From Streptosporangium carneum (GTDB lineage Bacteria > Actinomycetota > Actinomycetes > Streptosporangiales > Streptosporangiaceae), in assembly GCF_027922005.1 (NCBI RefSeq), contig NZ_BSEV01000007.1:186001-250000 (forward strand): a DNA stretch of 64,000 nucleotides, written 5' to 3'. Position 1 is the first letter of the stretch. The number at the start of each line of letters is the position of its first letter. The translations under genes and the position numbers were made by a program. Of the stretch, positions 1 to 10,044 are shown piece by piece. The notes under the pieces were generated by a model. The model searched no databases, was not told the origin of the DNA, and saw nothing but the letters and a program-made list of their open reading frames with translations.

Positions 1-1
1 C

Positions 2-193
2 GGGCCCGCCGAGCTCCGGGGCATGCTGAGCGCGTTCGGCACCTCGCACGACGACGCGGACACCGCTCTCGACCTGCTGGACCACGACCTCGAGCGGGGC
101 ATCTCGGTCGGCGAGCTGGTCGAGGCGACCCGGGCCTACTACCGGGGCGCCGATCAGGGCACGGCCTGCGACCAGTCGTTCGGTTCGCTGTAG
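2..193 (+). CDS. C-terminal fragment of an unidentified protein upstream of the terpene synthase
   Basis: The window opens inside a reading frame that ends in TAG at 191-193. The 63 visible residues are acidic and Leu/Ala-rich, ending ACDQSFGSL, and I do not recognise the family. The last base of the stop is the first base of the GTG start of the terpene synthase (TAGTG), so the two genes are probably co-transcribed and translationally coupled. That suggests a role in the same terpenoid pathway, but this is inference from position only. The N-terminus lies outside the window. Confidence 0.6.
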   Translation, partial: GPAELRGMLSAFGTSHDDADTALDLLDHDLERGISVGELVEATRAYYRGADQGTACDQSFGSL

Positions 194-1464
194 TGCCTGT
201 CATCGACACGGCTGCCAGGACGACCGGCGGGGCGCAGACGGACGCGGCGCGGGAGCGGGCTCCCTCCGTGGCCGCGGCGTCGCTGCTGCCTCTCATCGAC
301 CGGATCCCGGTGATGGCGGCCCCCTGCGGCATGCACCCCTCGATCGACCGGATCACGGTCTCGCTCGCCGAATGGACCCGCGAGGTCGGGCTCGACACGG
401 CCGCGCCCGCGGGCTTCGACCGGATGGCGGCCCGGGCCTTCTCCGGCTTCGGCGTGGACTCGACGCTGCTGTTCGCCAAGTGGCTGACCTGGCTGTTCCA
501 CTTCGACGACGAATGGGACGAGAAACCGGCGGGACGCGCCGTCGGGATCGTCGAGGCCGCATTCGCCCGCCTCGCTCGGCACACCGTCGAGGCCGTGCTC
601 CCCTGCGGCGTGCCGGAGACGCAGGCCGCCAGGACGGGCAGCAGGGCGGGGGCCCAGGGGACGGCCTGGACCGCCACGGTCAGGCCCAGGCCTCCCGCGT
701 CGGGCCAGACGAGGGGGCCGTCACCGCTCCCCACGAGGAGCAGGTCGTCCCTCCAGGCGAAGGGGCTCTCCTCGGTTCAAGCGAGGATCTCCGCTCCGGT
801 GTCCGAGGGACTCCCGCCGTTCCAGACGAGAGCCGCCGCGCCGAGGCCGGAGGGCGTCACGCCGGTCGAGGCGGCCTTCGGCGACCTGTGGGAGGCGACC
901 GCCCCGCGGATGAGCCCCCGCTGGCGGGAACGTTTCACCCGCGGGCTGGTGGCGCAGGGGGCGGCCTGCCGTACGGAGGCGGAGAACCGGTGCGCGGGGC
1001 GGGTGCCGTCGGTGGCGGAGTATCCCGCGCTGCGACGGGGCACCGCGGGCCCCTACCTGTTCGACCTGGTCGAACCGTGCCTCGGGGTCGAGGTCCCGGT
1101 CGAGCTGCGCGAGAGCCCGACCTGGCGCACGCTGGTCGACGCCTGCAACGACGTCACCGCGTGGTGCAACGACGTCGCGTCGCATCCCAAGGAGCGCGCG
1201 AACGGCGACGTGCACAACTACGTGACGGTCGCCGCCCACGCGTTCGGCCTGCCGGACGCCGAAGCCGTGGCGTGGGTGAACGACCGGATCGCCGAGCGCG
1301 CCGAGGACCTGCGCGCCGCCGCCAGGCGGCTGCCGGGGCTGTTCGACGAGTTCGGGCTCTCGCCGCTCCAGGCCAGGAACGCCAGCAGGGTGGCGTGCGC
1401 GTTCCTCACCGCGCCCAGGGCCCAGCTGGAATGGCTTCTGGAGTCCAGCAGATACGACTCATGA
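193..1464 (+). CDS. class I terpene synthase with a large internal low-complexity insertion
   Basis: The 423-residue protein has the two metal-binding signatures of bacterial class I terpene cyclases: an Asp-rich motif FHFDDEWDE at about residue 98, and the triad NDVASHPKE, which fits NDxxSxxxE, at about 327. An RY pair lies near the C-terminus (ESSRYDS). Such enzymes ionise a prenyl diphosphate with Mg2+ and cyclise it; the product cannot be read from sequence. Residues about 140-225 are a Ser/Arg/Pro/Ala-rich stretch that does not look like the helical core and makes the protein roughly 80 residues longer than is usual. It interrupts the chain between CGVPE and PVEAAFGDLWE. Both metal motifs are intact, so the enzyme may still work if the insert forms a surface loop. 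The GTG start overlaps the upstream stop. Confidence 0.85.
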   Translation: MPVIDTAARTTGGAQTDAARERAPSVAAASLLPLIDRIPVMAAPCGMHPSIDRITVSLAEWTREVGLDTAAPAGFDRMAARAFSGFGVDSTLLFAKWLTWLFHFDDEWDEKPAGRAVGIVEAAFARLARHTVEAVLPCGVPETQAARTGSRAGAQGTAWTATVRPRPPASGQTRGPSPLPTRSRSSLQAKGLSSVQARISAPVSEGLPPFQTRAAAPRPEGVTPVEAAFGDLWEATAPRMSPRWRERFTRGLVAQGAACRTEAENRCAGRVPSVAEYPALRRGTAGPYLFDLVEPCLGVEVPVELRESPTWRTLVDACNDVTAWCNDVASHPKERANGDVHNYVTVAAHAFGLPDAEAVAWVNDRIAERAEDLRAAARRLPGLFDEFGLSPLQARNASRVACAFLTAPRAQLEWLLESSRYDS

Positions 1465-1608
1465 CGTAATCCCCGCGTGGGCCGGATCACCGGTTCGCGC
1501 GGAGTCCACGGGACGGACGCGACGGCGGCCTCCCGGACGGCCTCCGTAAGGAGGCGCGGCCCTGACAGGGACGCCCGCGTGAGACTCCACCGTCATGAGG
1601 CCCGCGAT

Positions 1609-1647
1609 CACGGGACACGGACACGGGACACGGACACGGGACACGGT
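1609..1647. repeat. 13-bp tandem repeat, three copies
   Basis: Three head-to-tail copies of CACGGGACACGGA (the last ends in T), followed to about 1712 by looser CACGG/GGTCACGG variations. The repeat sits in the gap between the convergent terpene synthase and DUF5937 regulator genes. I see no gene in this gap. Confidence 0.75.
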
Positions 1648-1725
1648 CACAAAACGCGTTCACGGGCCACGGTCACGGACCACGGTGACGAGGCGCGATC
1701 ACGGGCCGCGTCGTCATGGGCGCGG

Positions 1726-2727
1726 TCACGCGGCGCAGACCAGGGAGTCCCCCACCGGGGTGCGGCGGTAGACGACCTCGCGGCCGAGACGGCGGCGGGT
1801 CACCAGCCCCCCGTCGGCCAGGACCCTCAGGTGCTGGCTGACCGCTCCGGGGGTGAGGGCCAGCCGCCTGGCGAGCGCCGAGGTGGTCGCGGGGTCGGCC
1901 AGGGCGATCAGGATCTGCGCCCTGGTACGGCCGATCAGCGCGGCCAGGGCTCCGGGAGCGGGCGGCGGGCCCGAGGTCCACAGCGTGCCCGCCCCCGTCA
2001 CCGGGTAGATGAGCGTCGGCTGGTACGGCGCGACCATCACGGTCACGTCCGGCCAGGAGAAGGACGTCGGCACAAGGACCAGTCCGTCGCCGCCCAGCGG
2101 CGCCGAGTGGCTCCAGCGCCTGGCGACGACGAGCCGGTCACCGAGCCAGCGCACGTTCTGGTGGAGGTCGGCGAACAGCTCGCGGGCGCCGCCCGCCGCC
2201 AGCCGCCGGGAACGCCGCAGCACGTCGGCCTCCAGCAGGCCGTAGACCCTGGGCCAGAACTCGGCGAAGGCCGCCTTCCAGTAACGCTCCAGGGTGTCGG
2301 CGAACCGTTCGACGCCCGCCTCGGGGTCGGCCACGAACCGTTCGACGGCGCGCGGGTCGGATCCGACCACGCGGGCCGCCTCCCTGGCCGCGCGCTCCGG
2401 GGGCGTCCGCCGTACGCGCTCGAGCTCGGTGGCGAAGTCGGGCATCGGCGTCTGGGGTGTCGGGGTCGCGAAGTCGACGATGTAGCCGTGGAGCGGGACG
2501 AGCGCGAAGAGCTCGGACAGGTCGATCCCGCCCAGCCGGGGCCGTACGGCGCGCAGCCAGGGCAGGTGGAAGGAGTGCCTGGCCGGGTCGCGGAGCACGC
2601 GCAGGCTCGCGACCAGCTCCCCGATCGGGGAGAACGCGAACCGGATCCTGGCCACGTCGTCCGGAGCGAAGATCCACTCAATGCGGCCGGGCCTTTCGGG
2701 CGTACTCGGACCACTCTTTTTAGGCAC
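1726..2727 (-). CDS. DUF5937/ArsR-type winged-helix transcriptional regulator
   Basis: A 333-residue protein with a long N-terminal DUF5937-type region (about 1-235) and a C-terminal ArsR-like winged helix (about 265-330), in which the stretch around TTSALARRLALTPGAVSQHLRVL is the recognition unit. It starts at GTG and is divergent from an MFS exporter only 47 bases away. A TTTTAG/CTAAAA palindrome covers the start codon. No Shine-Dalgarno sequence is visible, so the mRNA may be leaderless. The likely role is repressor of itself and of the exporter in response to an unknown ligand. The family assignment is from recognition of the sequence pattern; the ligand is unknown. Confidence 0.85.
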   Translation of the reverse strand: MPKKSGPSTPERPGRIEWIFAPDDVARIRFAFSPIGELVASLRVLRDPARHSFHLPWLRAVRPRLGGIDLSELFALVPLHGYIVDFATPTPQTPMPDFATELERVRRTPPERAAREAARVVGSDPRAVERFVADPEAGVERFADTLERYWKAAFAEFWPRVYGLLEADVLRRSRRLAAGGARELFADLHQNVRWLGDRLVVARRWSHSAPLGGDGLVLVPTSFSWPDVTVMVAPYQPTLIYPVTGAGTLWTSGPPPAPGALAALIGRTRAQILIALADPATTSALARRLALTPGAVSQHLRVLADGGLVTRRRLGREVVYRRTPVGDSLVCAA

Positions 2728-2736
2728 GACTAAAAG
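2716..2736. promoter_or_regulatory. operator-like palindrome between regulator and MFS gene
   Basis: TTTTAG-N6-CTAAAA, extended by C/G at the outer edges (CTTTTTAG ... CTAAAAG), spans the GTG start of the DUF5937 regulator. Being AT-rich and symmetrical in a 70% G+C background, and placed between divergent genes, it is a good candidate for the regulator's own binding site. Confidence 0.5.
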
Positions 2737-2774
2737 ATTGGTTGGTTACCGAACATCTGTCCAACCCTGGGTTC

Positions 2775-4172
<1,398 letters not shown>

Positions 4173-4257
4173 ACATGTCGCTTCAAACGCTTGTTGATTC
4201 GATTGCGGTCCGTGCCGGTTAAGGTCCCTTTAAGTACGAAATGAAAGGGCCGGGGCG

Positions 4258-6237
4258 ATGCGCAGGCTGAGCCGGGTTTTCCCGACGGTGACGCCTGTCC
4301 AGGCGCGGGTCGCAGCGGTGCTGATCGCCGCCGTCTCGGTCGCCATGGAGTGCGTCAACATCTGGGTCACGGCGCAGCTGCCGCAGCCCTCGTACACACC
4401 GCTGCCGTTCGCGCCCGAGGACGTCGCGGGCACGGCGTTCCCGATCTTCGGAGCCCTGCTGGTGTTCCAGCGGCCCCGGCTGGTCATCGGCTGGCTGCTC
4501 TGCGTCGGCGGGCTGTGCTCGGCGCTGAACAGCCTGTCGGCGAACCTCGCGATGCTGAGCCTGAAGACCGGGCGGTTCGAGGCTCCGGAGCAGATCTGGC
4601 TGCTCGTCGGCGCGAGCTGGAAGCTCACGATCCTGCACCTGGGCGTGCTGCTCCCGCTGCTCTACCCCGACGGCCGCCTGCCGTCCCCCCGCTGGCGGCC
4701 GCTGATCTGGTTCACGGTCGTCGTGCTGACGGTCGACGTGCTGCGCGCCGAGTTCCTGCCCATGCGGCTGCCCTACCAGGGATCGTTCGGCTGGCGCGCC
4801 CAGTTCCTGCTGGAACAGCTCGCCAACGCGGCCATGATCCTGGCGTTCGTCTCGCTGGCCGTGCGGTTCCGGCGGGCGAGCTCGGAGGAACGCAGGCAGA
4901 TCCTGTGGCCGCTGCTGGCGATGGCCACCGTCATCATCCCCTGGGTGATCGGCAACCCGCTGTGGTGGCTGACCTCGTTCACGATCCTGCTCATCCCCGC
5001 CGCGATCACCCTCTCCGTGCTGCGTCACCGGCTCTACGGCATCGACACGCTGATCACCCGGACCCTGGTCGGCGCGGGCCTGGTCGGTGTGATCGGCGGC
5101 GTCTACGTGGCGGTCGGCGCGGCCTCCAGCCTGTTCCTGTCCGGCGTGGACCGGATCGGCGGCCTGGTGGCCGCGCTCTGCGCCGGGGCGTTCTTCCACC
5201 CGCTGCGCCGGGTGCTGCAGCGCGGCGCGGACAACCTGCTCTACGGCAGCAAGGGCGACCCCGTGGCCCTGGCGGAGGGGCTGCGGCGCCGGCTGCAGCG
5301 TACCGACCCCGTGGGGGGCCTGACCGCCGCGCTGGATGTGCTCCGCGAGGGGCTGGCGGTGACCGGGGTCGCCGTGCGGTTCCGGGACGGCGTGCCCGAC
5401 GATGTGACCGTGGGAGAGCTTCGGGAGACGGTCCGCGACGTCAGGCTGGTCTGGCACGGCGAGCCCGTCGGCAACCTCCTGATCGGACCGCCGGGGGTCA
5501 GGCGGCTGCCCGCCGCGCACAACGGGCGGGTCATCGCCGCGCTGACACCGTACGTGGCGGACGCCGCGCACGCGGTGAGGCTGGTCGGCGCGCTGCGGCG
5601 CTCCCGGGAGCGGATCGTCGCCACCCGCGAGGAGGAGCGCCGCCGCCTGCGCAGAGACCTGCACGACGGGCTCGGTCAGTCGCTCAGCGGGATGGCCATG
5701 TCGATCAACATGGCCAGGCACTCGCTGCGCGCCTCCCCGGAGACCGCCGAGCGCATGCTCAGCGACCTGCGCTCCGGCATGGACACCGTGACCAGCGACA
5801 TCAGGCACCTCGTCTACGGCCTGCGCCCGCCCGCCCTGGACGACCTCGGCCTGGCCGGGGCCCTCATCGCGATGGCCGGGTCCGGTGTGACGGTAGAGGT
5901 GCGCGGCGAGCTGGCCGGGCTGCCCGCCGCCGCCGAGGTCGCGGCGTACCGGATCGTCCAGGAGGCCCTCACCAACGTCCGCAAGCACGCGGGGGCCGAG
6001 GTGGTGTGGGTCTTGGTGGAGCGGGTCTCGCCGGAACCCGGCGGGGACGAGCAGCTGAACATCCGGGTGAGCGACGACGGGGTGGGGCTCTCCGCCGACA
6101 GGCGCTCCGGGGTCGGACTGGCGTCGATGCGCGAGCGAGCCGCCGAGCTCGGCGGCACATGCGTGATCTCCTCCCCGCCCGAGGGCGGGACGGTGGTCGA
6201 AGCGGTGCTCCCGTTGAACTTGAATGTAGAGACCTGA
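4258..6237 (+). CDS. membrane sensor histidine kinase (NarL/HisKA_3 family), first of a paralogous pair
   Basis: 659 residues. The N-terminal half (about 15-330) carries several hydrophobic membrane segments. It is followed by a cytoplasmic GAF-like region, a HisKA_3 dimerisation domain with RRDLHDGLGQS (phospho-accepting His469), and a HATPase domain with an N-box QEALTNVRKH, DDGVGL and GVGLASMRERA. It would autophosphorylate and pass phosphate to a NarL-type receiver, almost certainly the SARP-receiver fusion just downstream. A second kinase with the same layout (7792-9984) lies on the other side of that regulator. No known ligand-binding domain is recognised. Confidence 0.9.
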   Translation: MRRLSRVFPTVTPVQARVAAVLIAAVSVAMECVNIWVTAQLPQPSYTPLPFAPEDVAGTAFPIFGALLVFQRPRLVIGWLLCVGGLCSALNSLSANLAMLSLKTGRFEAPEQIWLLVGASWKLTILHLGVLLPLLYPDGRLPSPRWRPLIWFTVVVLTVDVLRAEFLPMRLPYQGSFGWRAQFLLEQLANAAMILAFVSLAVRFRRASSEERRQILWPLLAMATVIIPWVIGNPLWWLTSFTILLIPAAITLSVLRHRLYGIDTLITRTLVGAGLVGVIGGVYVAVGAASSLFLSGVDRIGGLVAALCAGAFFHPLRRVLQRGADNLLYGSKGDPVALAEGLRRRLQRTDPVGGLTAALDVLREGLAVTGVAVRFRDGVPDDVTVGELRETVRDVRLVWHGEPVGNLLIGPPGVRRLPAAHNGRVIAALTPYVADAAHAVRLVGALRRSRERIVATREEERRRLRRDLHDGLGQSLSGMAMSINMARHSLRASPETAERMLSDLRSGMDTVTSDIRHLVYGLRPPALDDLGLAGALIAMAGSGVTVEVRGELAGLPAAAEVAAYRIVQEALTNVRKHAGAEVVWVLVERVSPEPGGDEQLNIRVSDDGVGLSADRRSGVGLASMRERAAELGGTCVISSPPEGGTVVEAVLPLNLNVET

Positions 6238-6322
6238 CCGCCGATTATTTCTTACAGCACGCGAACGATGGTGGGTATTGCCGTATGACGTCAGTTCAGT
6301 CAGCTCTACGCTTGCCCCTGCA

Positions 6323-7789
6323 ATGCTGACATTTCGCGCTCTCGGACCGTTCCAGGCTCGTCACGGCGACGCGGTGCTCGACCTCGGCGGTCAACGCCAG
6401 ATGGCCGTGCTGGCCCGTCTCCTCGTGGCGGGCGGCCGTGCCGTTCCCGTGACCATACTCATCGACGAGCTCTGGCCGGGCGAACCTCCCGCCCAGGCCC
6501 TGTCCACCATCCAGGGATACGTGTCGCGGCTGCGGCGCGCCCTGGAGCCGGGGCGCGCCCCCAGGGAGGAGGCGGAGGTGCTGGTCTCGGCCCCGCCGGG
6601 ATACGCCCTGCGCGCCGACGCCGAACAGGTGGACGCCTGGAGGTTCGAGAGCGCCGTCAAGACGGAGGGCGAGCCCGCCGCCGTGTGGGAACGCCTCGAG
6701 CGTGCCCTCGCGCTGTGGCGCGGGCCCGCGCTGGCCGAGTTCTCCGACCTGCCGTGGGCGGTGACCGAGGCGGGCCGCCTAGAGGAGCTGCGGCTGATCG
6801 CGGTCGAGCGCCGCGCCGACGCCGGACTCGCGCTCGGGCAGTCGGGCGCGCTGGTCGCCGACCTGGAGGCGCACGTCTCGGCCCACCCGCTGCGGGAGGA
6901 GGCCTGGCGGCTGCTCGCCCTGGCGCTCTACCGGAGCGGCAGGCAGGGAGACGCGCTGGGAGCGCTCCGACGGGCCAGGACGACGCTCCGCGAGGAGCTG
7001 GGTCTCGACCTGGGCGCCACCCTCCAGCGCCTGGAGACGGACATGCTCTCGCACGCCGCCCACCTGGACCTCCGCGTCCAGGCGACTCCCCCTCGGGAGA
7101 CCGCGCCCGCGCGGGCGGCCGAGCCCGCGACGCTGCGCGTCGTGGTGGTCGACGACCAGGCGCTGGTCCGCACGGGACTGCGGGTCGTGCTGGACAGCGA
7201 GCCCGGCTTCCACCTCGTCGGCGAGGCGCAGGACGGCGAGCAGGCGATCGCGGTCGTCCGCGACACCTCCCCCGACCTGGTGCTGATGGACATCCAGATG
7301 CCCCGTCTCGACGGCCTGACCGCCGCACGGCGGATCCTGGCGGACGAGGCGCCCCCGAAGGTCATCATGATGACCACGTTCGGCACCGACGACAACCTCT
7401 ACGCGGCGCTGCGGGCCGGGGTGAGCGGCTTCGTGCTCAAGACCTCCGCCCCCGAGCAGCTCATCACCGCGATGCGCGCGGCGCAGGCCGGTGACGCGCT
7501 GATCGATCCGGCGGTCACCACCCGCCTGATCGCGGCCTTCGCCGGGCGCGCCAACCCCTCGGCTCCCCCGGGGCTCGCGGGTCTCGGCGACACGGAACTG
7601 GACCTGATGAAGCTGATCGCGCGCGGGCTCACCAACCGGCAGATCTCGGCCACCCTGTCGGTCTCCGAGCAGTCGGTCGCGCAGTCGGTGACCAAGCTCC
7701 TGGACCACCTGGGGCTGTTCGACCGGGCCCAGCTCGTCGTCGCGGCGTACGAATCGGGCCTGGTCAACCCCGGTGACGTGGGCAGGTAG
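6323..7789 (+). CDS. SARP (winged helix + BTAD) fused to a receiver-LuxR response regulator
   Basis: 488 residues with an unusual domain order. Residues 1-80 match the winged-helix DNA-binding half of SARP activators (GPFQ, ELWPGEPP, VSRLRRAL); about 95-250 are the helical BTAD domain; about 270-390 are a complete receiver (VVVVDDQALVR, phospho-acceptor Asp323 in LMDIQMPR, conserved Thr and Lys in MMTTF and VLKTS); about 420-485 are a LuxR-type helix-turn-helix. It therefore has two DNA-binding domains around one phosphorylation switch. The ATG at 6323 is chosen because the SARP fold starts there; an upstream in-frame TTG would add 15 unrelated residues. It lies between two paralogous histidine kinases and its stop is 2 bases from the second, so the three form one signalling operon. 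The regulated genes are unknown. Confidence 0.9.
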   Translation: MLTFRALGPFQARHGDAVLDLGGQRQMAVLARLLVAGGRAVPVTILIDELWPGEPPAQALSTIQGYVSRLRRALEPGRAPREEAEVLVSAPPGYALRADAEQVDAWRFESAVKTEGEPAAVWERLERALALWRGPALAEFSDLPWAVTEAGRLEELRLIAVERRADAGLALGQSGALVADLEAHVSAHPLREEAWRLLALALYRSGRQGDALGALRRARTTLREELGLDLGATLQRLETDMLSHAAHLDLRVQATPPRETAPARAAEPATLRVVVVDDQALVRTGLRVVLDSEPGFHLVGEAQDGEQAIAVVRDTSPDLVLMDIQMPRLDGLTAARRILADEAPPKVIMMTTFGTDDNLYAALRAGVSGFVLKTSAPEQLITAMRAAQAGDALIDPAVTTRLIAAFAGRANPSAPPGLAGLGDTELDLMKLIARGLTNRQISATLSVSEQSVAQSVTKLLDHLGLFDRAQLVVAAYESGLVNPGDVGR

Positions 7790-7791
7790 CG

Positions 7792-9984
7792 ATGTCCATG
7801 CGGGCGCGGCCCGGTAAGGGCGCGGGCTCCTCCGGCACGGACGAGGACGTCTCCGCACCGGAGAAGGGCGTCCCCGTACCGGAGGAGGACGTCTCCGTGC
7901 CGGAGAAAGGCGTCTCCGCACCGGAGGAGAACGCCTCCGCACCGGACGAGGGCGCGGGCGCGAGAGTCCCGCCCCGTCCGGCGGCGGCCGTCGCGCGCGA
8001 CCTGCTGGCCTCCCCGCTGCGGCTGACGGTCGTCGTGCTCTCACTCGCGGCGTTCGGGTTCACCGTGGCCGGGATCCTGATCGCCAGAGGCCTGCCTCCC
8101 GACTGGAGCCCCGACCCCCCGCTCACCCCCGACCACGCGGTCGGTCTCACCTTCACGCTGGTCGGAGCCTTCCTCCTCGCCCACAGGTCGCGCCCGGCCA
8201 CGGCCTGGCTGATGTGCTTCGGCGGCATGGGATGCGCGAGCAACGTCTTCGGCCACGCCATGCTGCTCCGTTCGGGCGCCGACGGCGCGCTGACCGCCGC
8301 GGCGTACTACCGCTACGCCTCGGGGATCGGCTGGGTCGTCGGCGGCATGCTGCTGGCCAGCCTGCTGCCGCTCTACTCCCCCGACGGGCGGCTGCCCTCC
8401 AGGCGCTGGCGTCCGGTGGTGGTCGCGGCGTTCGTGCTGATGGCGGTGGAGGTGGTCCGCACGGTCGTGCGCCCGACGCCGACGCAGCAGAACTACCCGC
8501 TGGCCCGGATCATCCCCAACCCGCTGGCGGTCGAGGCGCTCGCCCCTTACAACCGGCAGCTGCAGCAGGTCATCGTGTCGCTGACGATGGTCTTCGCCGT
8601 CGTGGCCCTGCTGTCGCTGGTGCTGCGCCTGCGCAGGGCCGACCCGGTGACGCGCCGCCAGATCGCCTGGCCGCTGAGCGCGTTCGCGATCTACATCGCC
8701 TGCATGCTCGCCGGGGCCGACTGGGTGCCCGCGGCCACCGTCGCGACCGGGCTGATCCCGGTCGCCATCGCCTTCTCCGTGCTGCGCTACCGCCTGTACG
8801 GCATCGACACGGTCATCAGCCGCGCCTTCGTGGCCGCCGGGATGATCGTCGCCGTCAGCGTCGTCTACTTCGGGGCGAGCGCGGTCGCCGGGCTGGCCCT
8901 GTCCGGCTACGACCGGGTCGGCGGCCTGGCCGCCGCGCTCTTCGCCGGGGTGTTCTTCCACCCGCTCCGGCACATGCTGAGGCGCTGGGTCGACCGGCTC
9001 ATGTACGGCACGCACGGCGATCCTGAAGCGCTGGCCGCCCGGCTGGCCAGGGAGGTCGGCCAGACCGAGCCCGCCAACGCCCTCGCCTCCGTCGCCGCCG
9101 CGATCAGGGACGGCCTCGGCGTCACCGGCGTCGCGGTCGAGGTGAGGGACTCCGGCGCCAGGCGGGTGGAGATCGGCCTGCTCGGCCCGAGTCCCCGCGT
9201 GGTGCCGCTGATCTGGCACGGCGAGCTGGTCGGGCGTCTCTTCCTCGGCTCCCCCGGCCCCCGCAGGTTCGCCGCGGCCCACAACGACCGCCTGATCGCC
9301 GTGGTCACACCGTACGTGGCGGACGTGGTGCACGCCGTGATGATGACCGCCGACCTGCAGCGCTCCCGTGAGCGCATCCTGACCGCCCGCGAGGAGGAAC
9401 GCCGCCGCCTGCGGCGGGACCTGCACGACGGGCTCGGTCACGCGCTGACCGACATGGCGATGTCGATCAACATGGCCAGGATCAGCCTGCGCACCGCCCC
9501 CGCCTCCGCCGACCGGCTTCTGGCCGAGCTGCGCAGCGGCATGGACGCGGTCGGCCAGGAGATCAGGGAGCTGGTCTACGGCCTGCGCCCGCCGACTCTC
9601 GACGAACTGGGCCTGGCGGGAGCGGTGCGGGCACTGGCCGTCGAGGGCACGCCCCGGGTCGCCGTTGAGACCGAAGGAGACCTGTCCGACCTGCCCGCCG
9701 CCGCCGAGGTCGCCGCGTACCGGATCGCGCAGGAGGGGCTGACCAACATCCGCAAGCACGCGGGCGCCCGCTCCGCGGTGGTCTCGTTGCGGCGTGGCGA
9801 CTCGCTGGTGGTGCGCGTCCAGGACGACGGGCACGGACTGCCCGCGGGACCGCGTTCGGGCATCGGCCTCATCTCGATGAGGGAGCGCGCCGCCGAACTC
9901 GGCGGGACGTGCGTGATCGGTTCCGCGCCCGGCGGCGGCACGGTGGTCGAAGCCGTCCTGCCGATTTCCGCCGGACAGGTGTGA
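7792..9984 (+). CDS. membrane sensor histidine kinase, second paralogue, with N-terminal heptapeptide repeats
   Basis: 730 residues with the same plan as the kinase at 4258: membrane segments (about 75-400), a GAF-like linker, a HisKA_3 motif RRDLHDGLGHA (His545) and a HATPase with N-box QEGLTNIRKH and IGLISMRERA. It differs by a charged N-terminal extension of about 65 residues containing five tandem heptapeptides of the type DVSAPEK/GVPVPEE. The start ATG lies 2 bases after the stop of the SARP-receiver gene. The presence of two kinases suggests that two inputs meet on one regulator, or that the kinases form heterodimers. Confidence 0.9.
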   Translation: MSMRARPGKGAGSSGTDEDVSAPEKGVPVPEEDVSVPEKGVSAPEENASAPDEGAGARVPPRPAAAVARDLLASPLRLTVVVLSLAAFGFTVAGILIARGLPPDWSPDPPLTPDHAVGLTFTLVGAFLLAHRSRPATAWLMCFGGMGCASNVFGHAMLLRSGADGALTAAAYYRYASGIGWVVGGMLLASLLPLYSPDGRLPSRRWRPVVVAAFVLMAVEVVRTVVRPTPTQQNYPLARIIPNPLAVEALAPYNRQLQQVIVSLTMVFAVVALLSLVLRLRRADPVTRRQIAWPLSAFAIYIACMLAGADWVPAATVATGLIPVAIAFSVLRYRLYGIDTVISRAFVAAGMIVAVSVVYFGASAVAGLALSGYDRVGGLAAALFAGVFFHPLRHMLRRWVDRLMYGTHGDPEALAARLAREVGQTEPANALASVAAAIRDGLGVTGVAVEVRDSGARRVEIGLLGPSPRVVPLIWHGELVGRLFLGSPGPRRFAAAHNDRLIAVVTPYVADVVHAVMMTADLQRSRERILTAREEERRRLRRDLHDGLGHALTDMAMSINMARISLRTAPASADRLLAELRSGMDAVGQEIRELVYGLRPPTLDELGLAGAVRALAVEGTPRVAVETEGDLSDLPAAAEVAAYRIAQEGLTNIRKHAGARSAVVSLRRGDSLVVRVQDDGHGLPAGPRSGIGLISMRERAAELGGTCVIGSAPGGGTVVEAVLPISAGQV
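7846..7950. repeat. 21-bp tandem repeat in the kinase N-terminus
   Basis: Five units of 21 bp, each encoding seven residues of the form (D/G/N)(V/A)(S/P)(A/V)P(E/D)(K/E). Basic (EK) and acidic (EE) ends alternate. The repeat lies before the first membrane helix, so on the cytoplasmic side if the helix count is even. Confidence 0.85.
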
Positions 9985-10044
9985 ACCTTCTGCGGCTTTC
10001 AGGTTTCTAACTAGGCGTTGATGAACTTATCTGAGGAGCTCGTT

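Noticed and set aside
1477..2733. A 418-codon plus-strand open frame opposite the DUF5937 regulator
   Set aside because: It is Arg/Gly/Pro-rich with no domain character and exists because of high G+C codon bias opposite a real gene.
4219..5988. A 589-codon minus-strand frame opposite the first histidine kinase
   Set aside because: The plus strand encodes an intact kinase with all motifs; the antisense product is Gln/Arg/His/Gly-rich shadow sequence.
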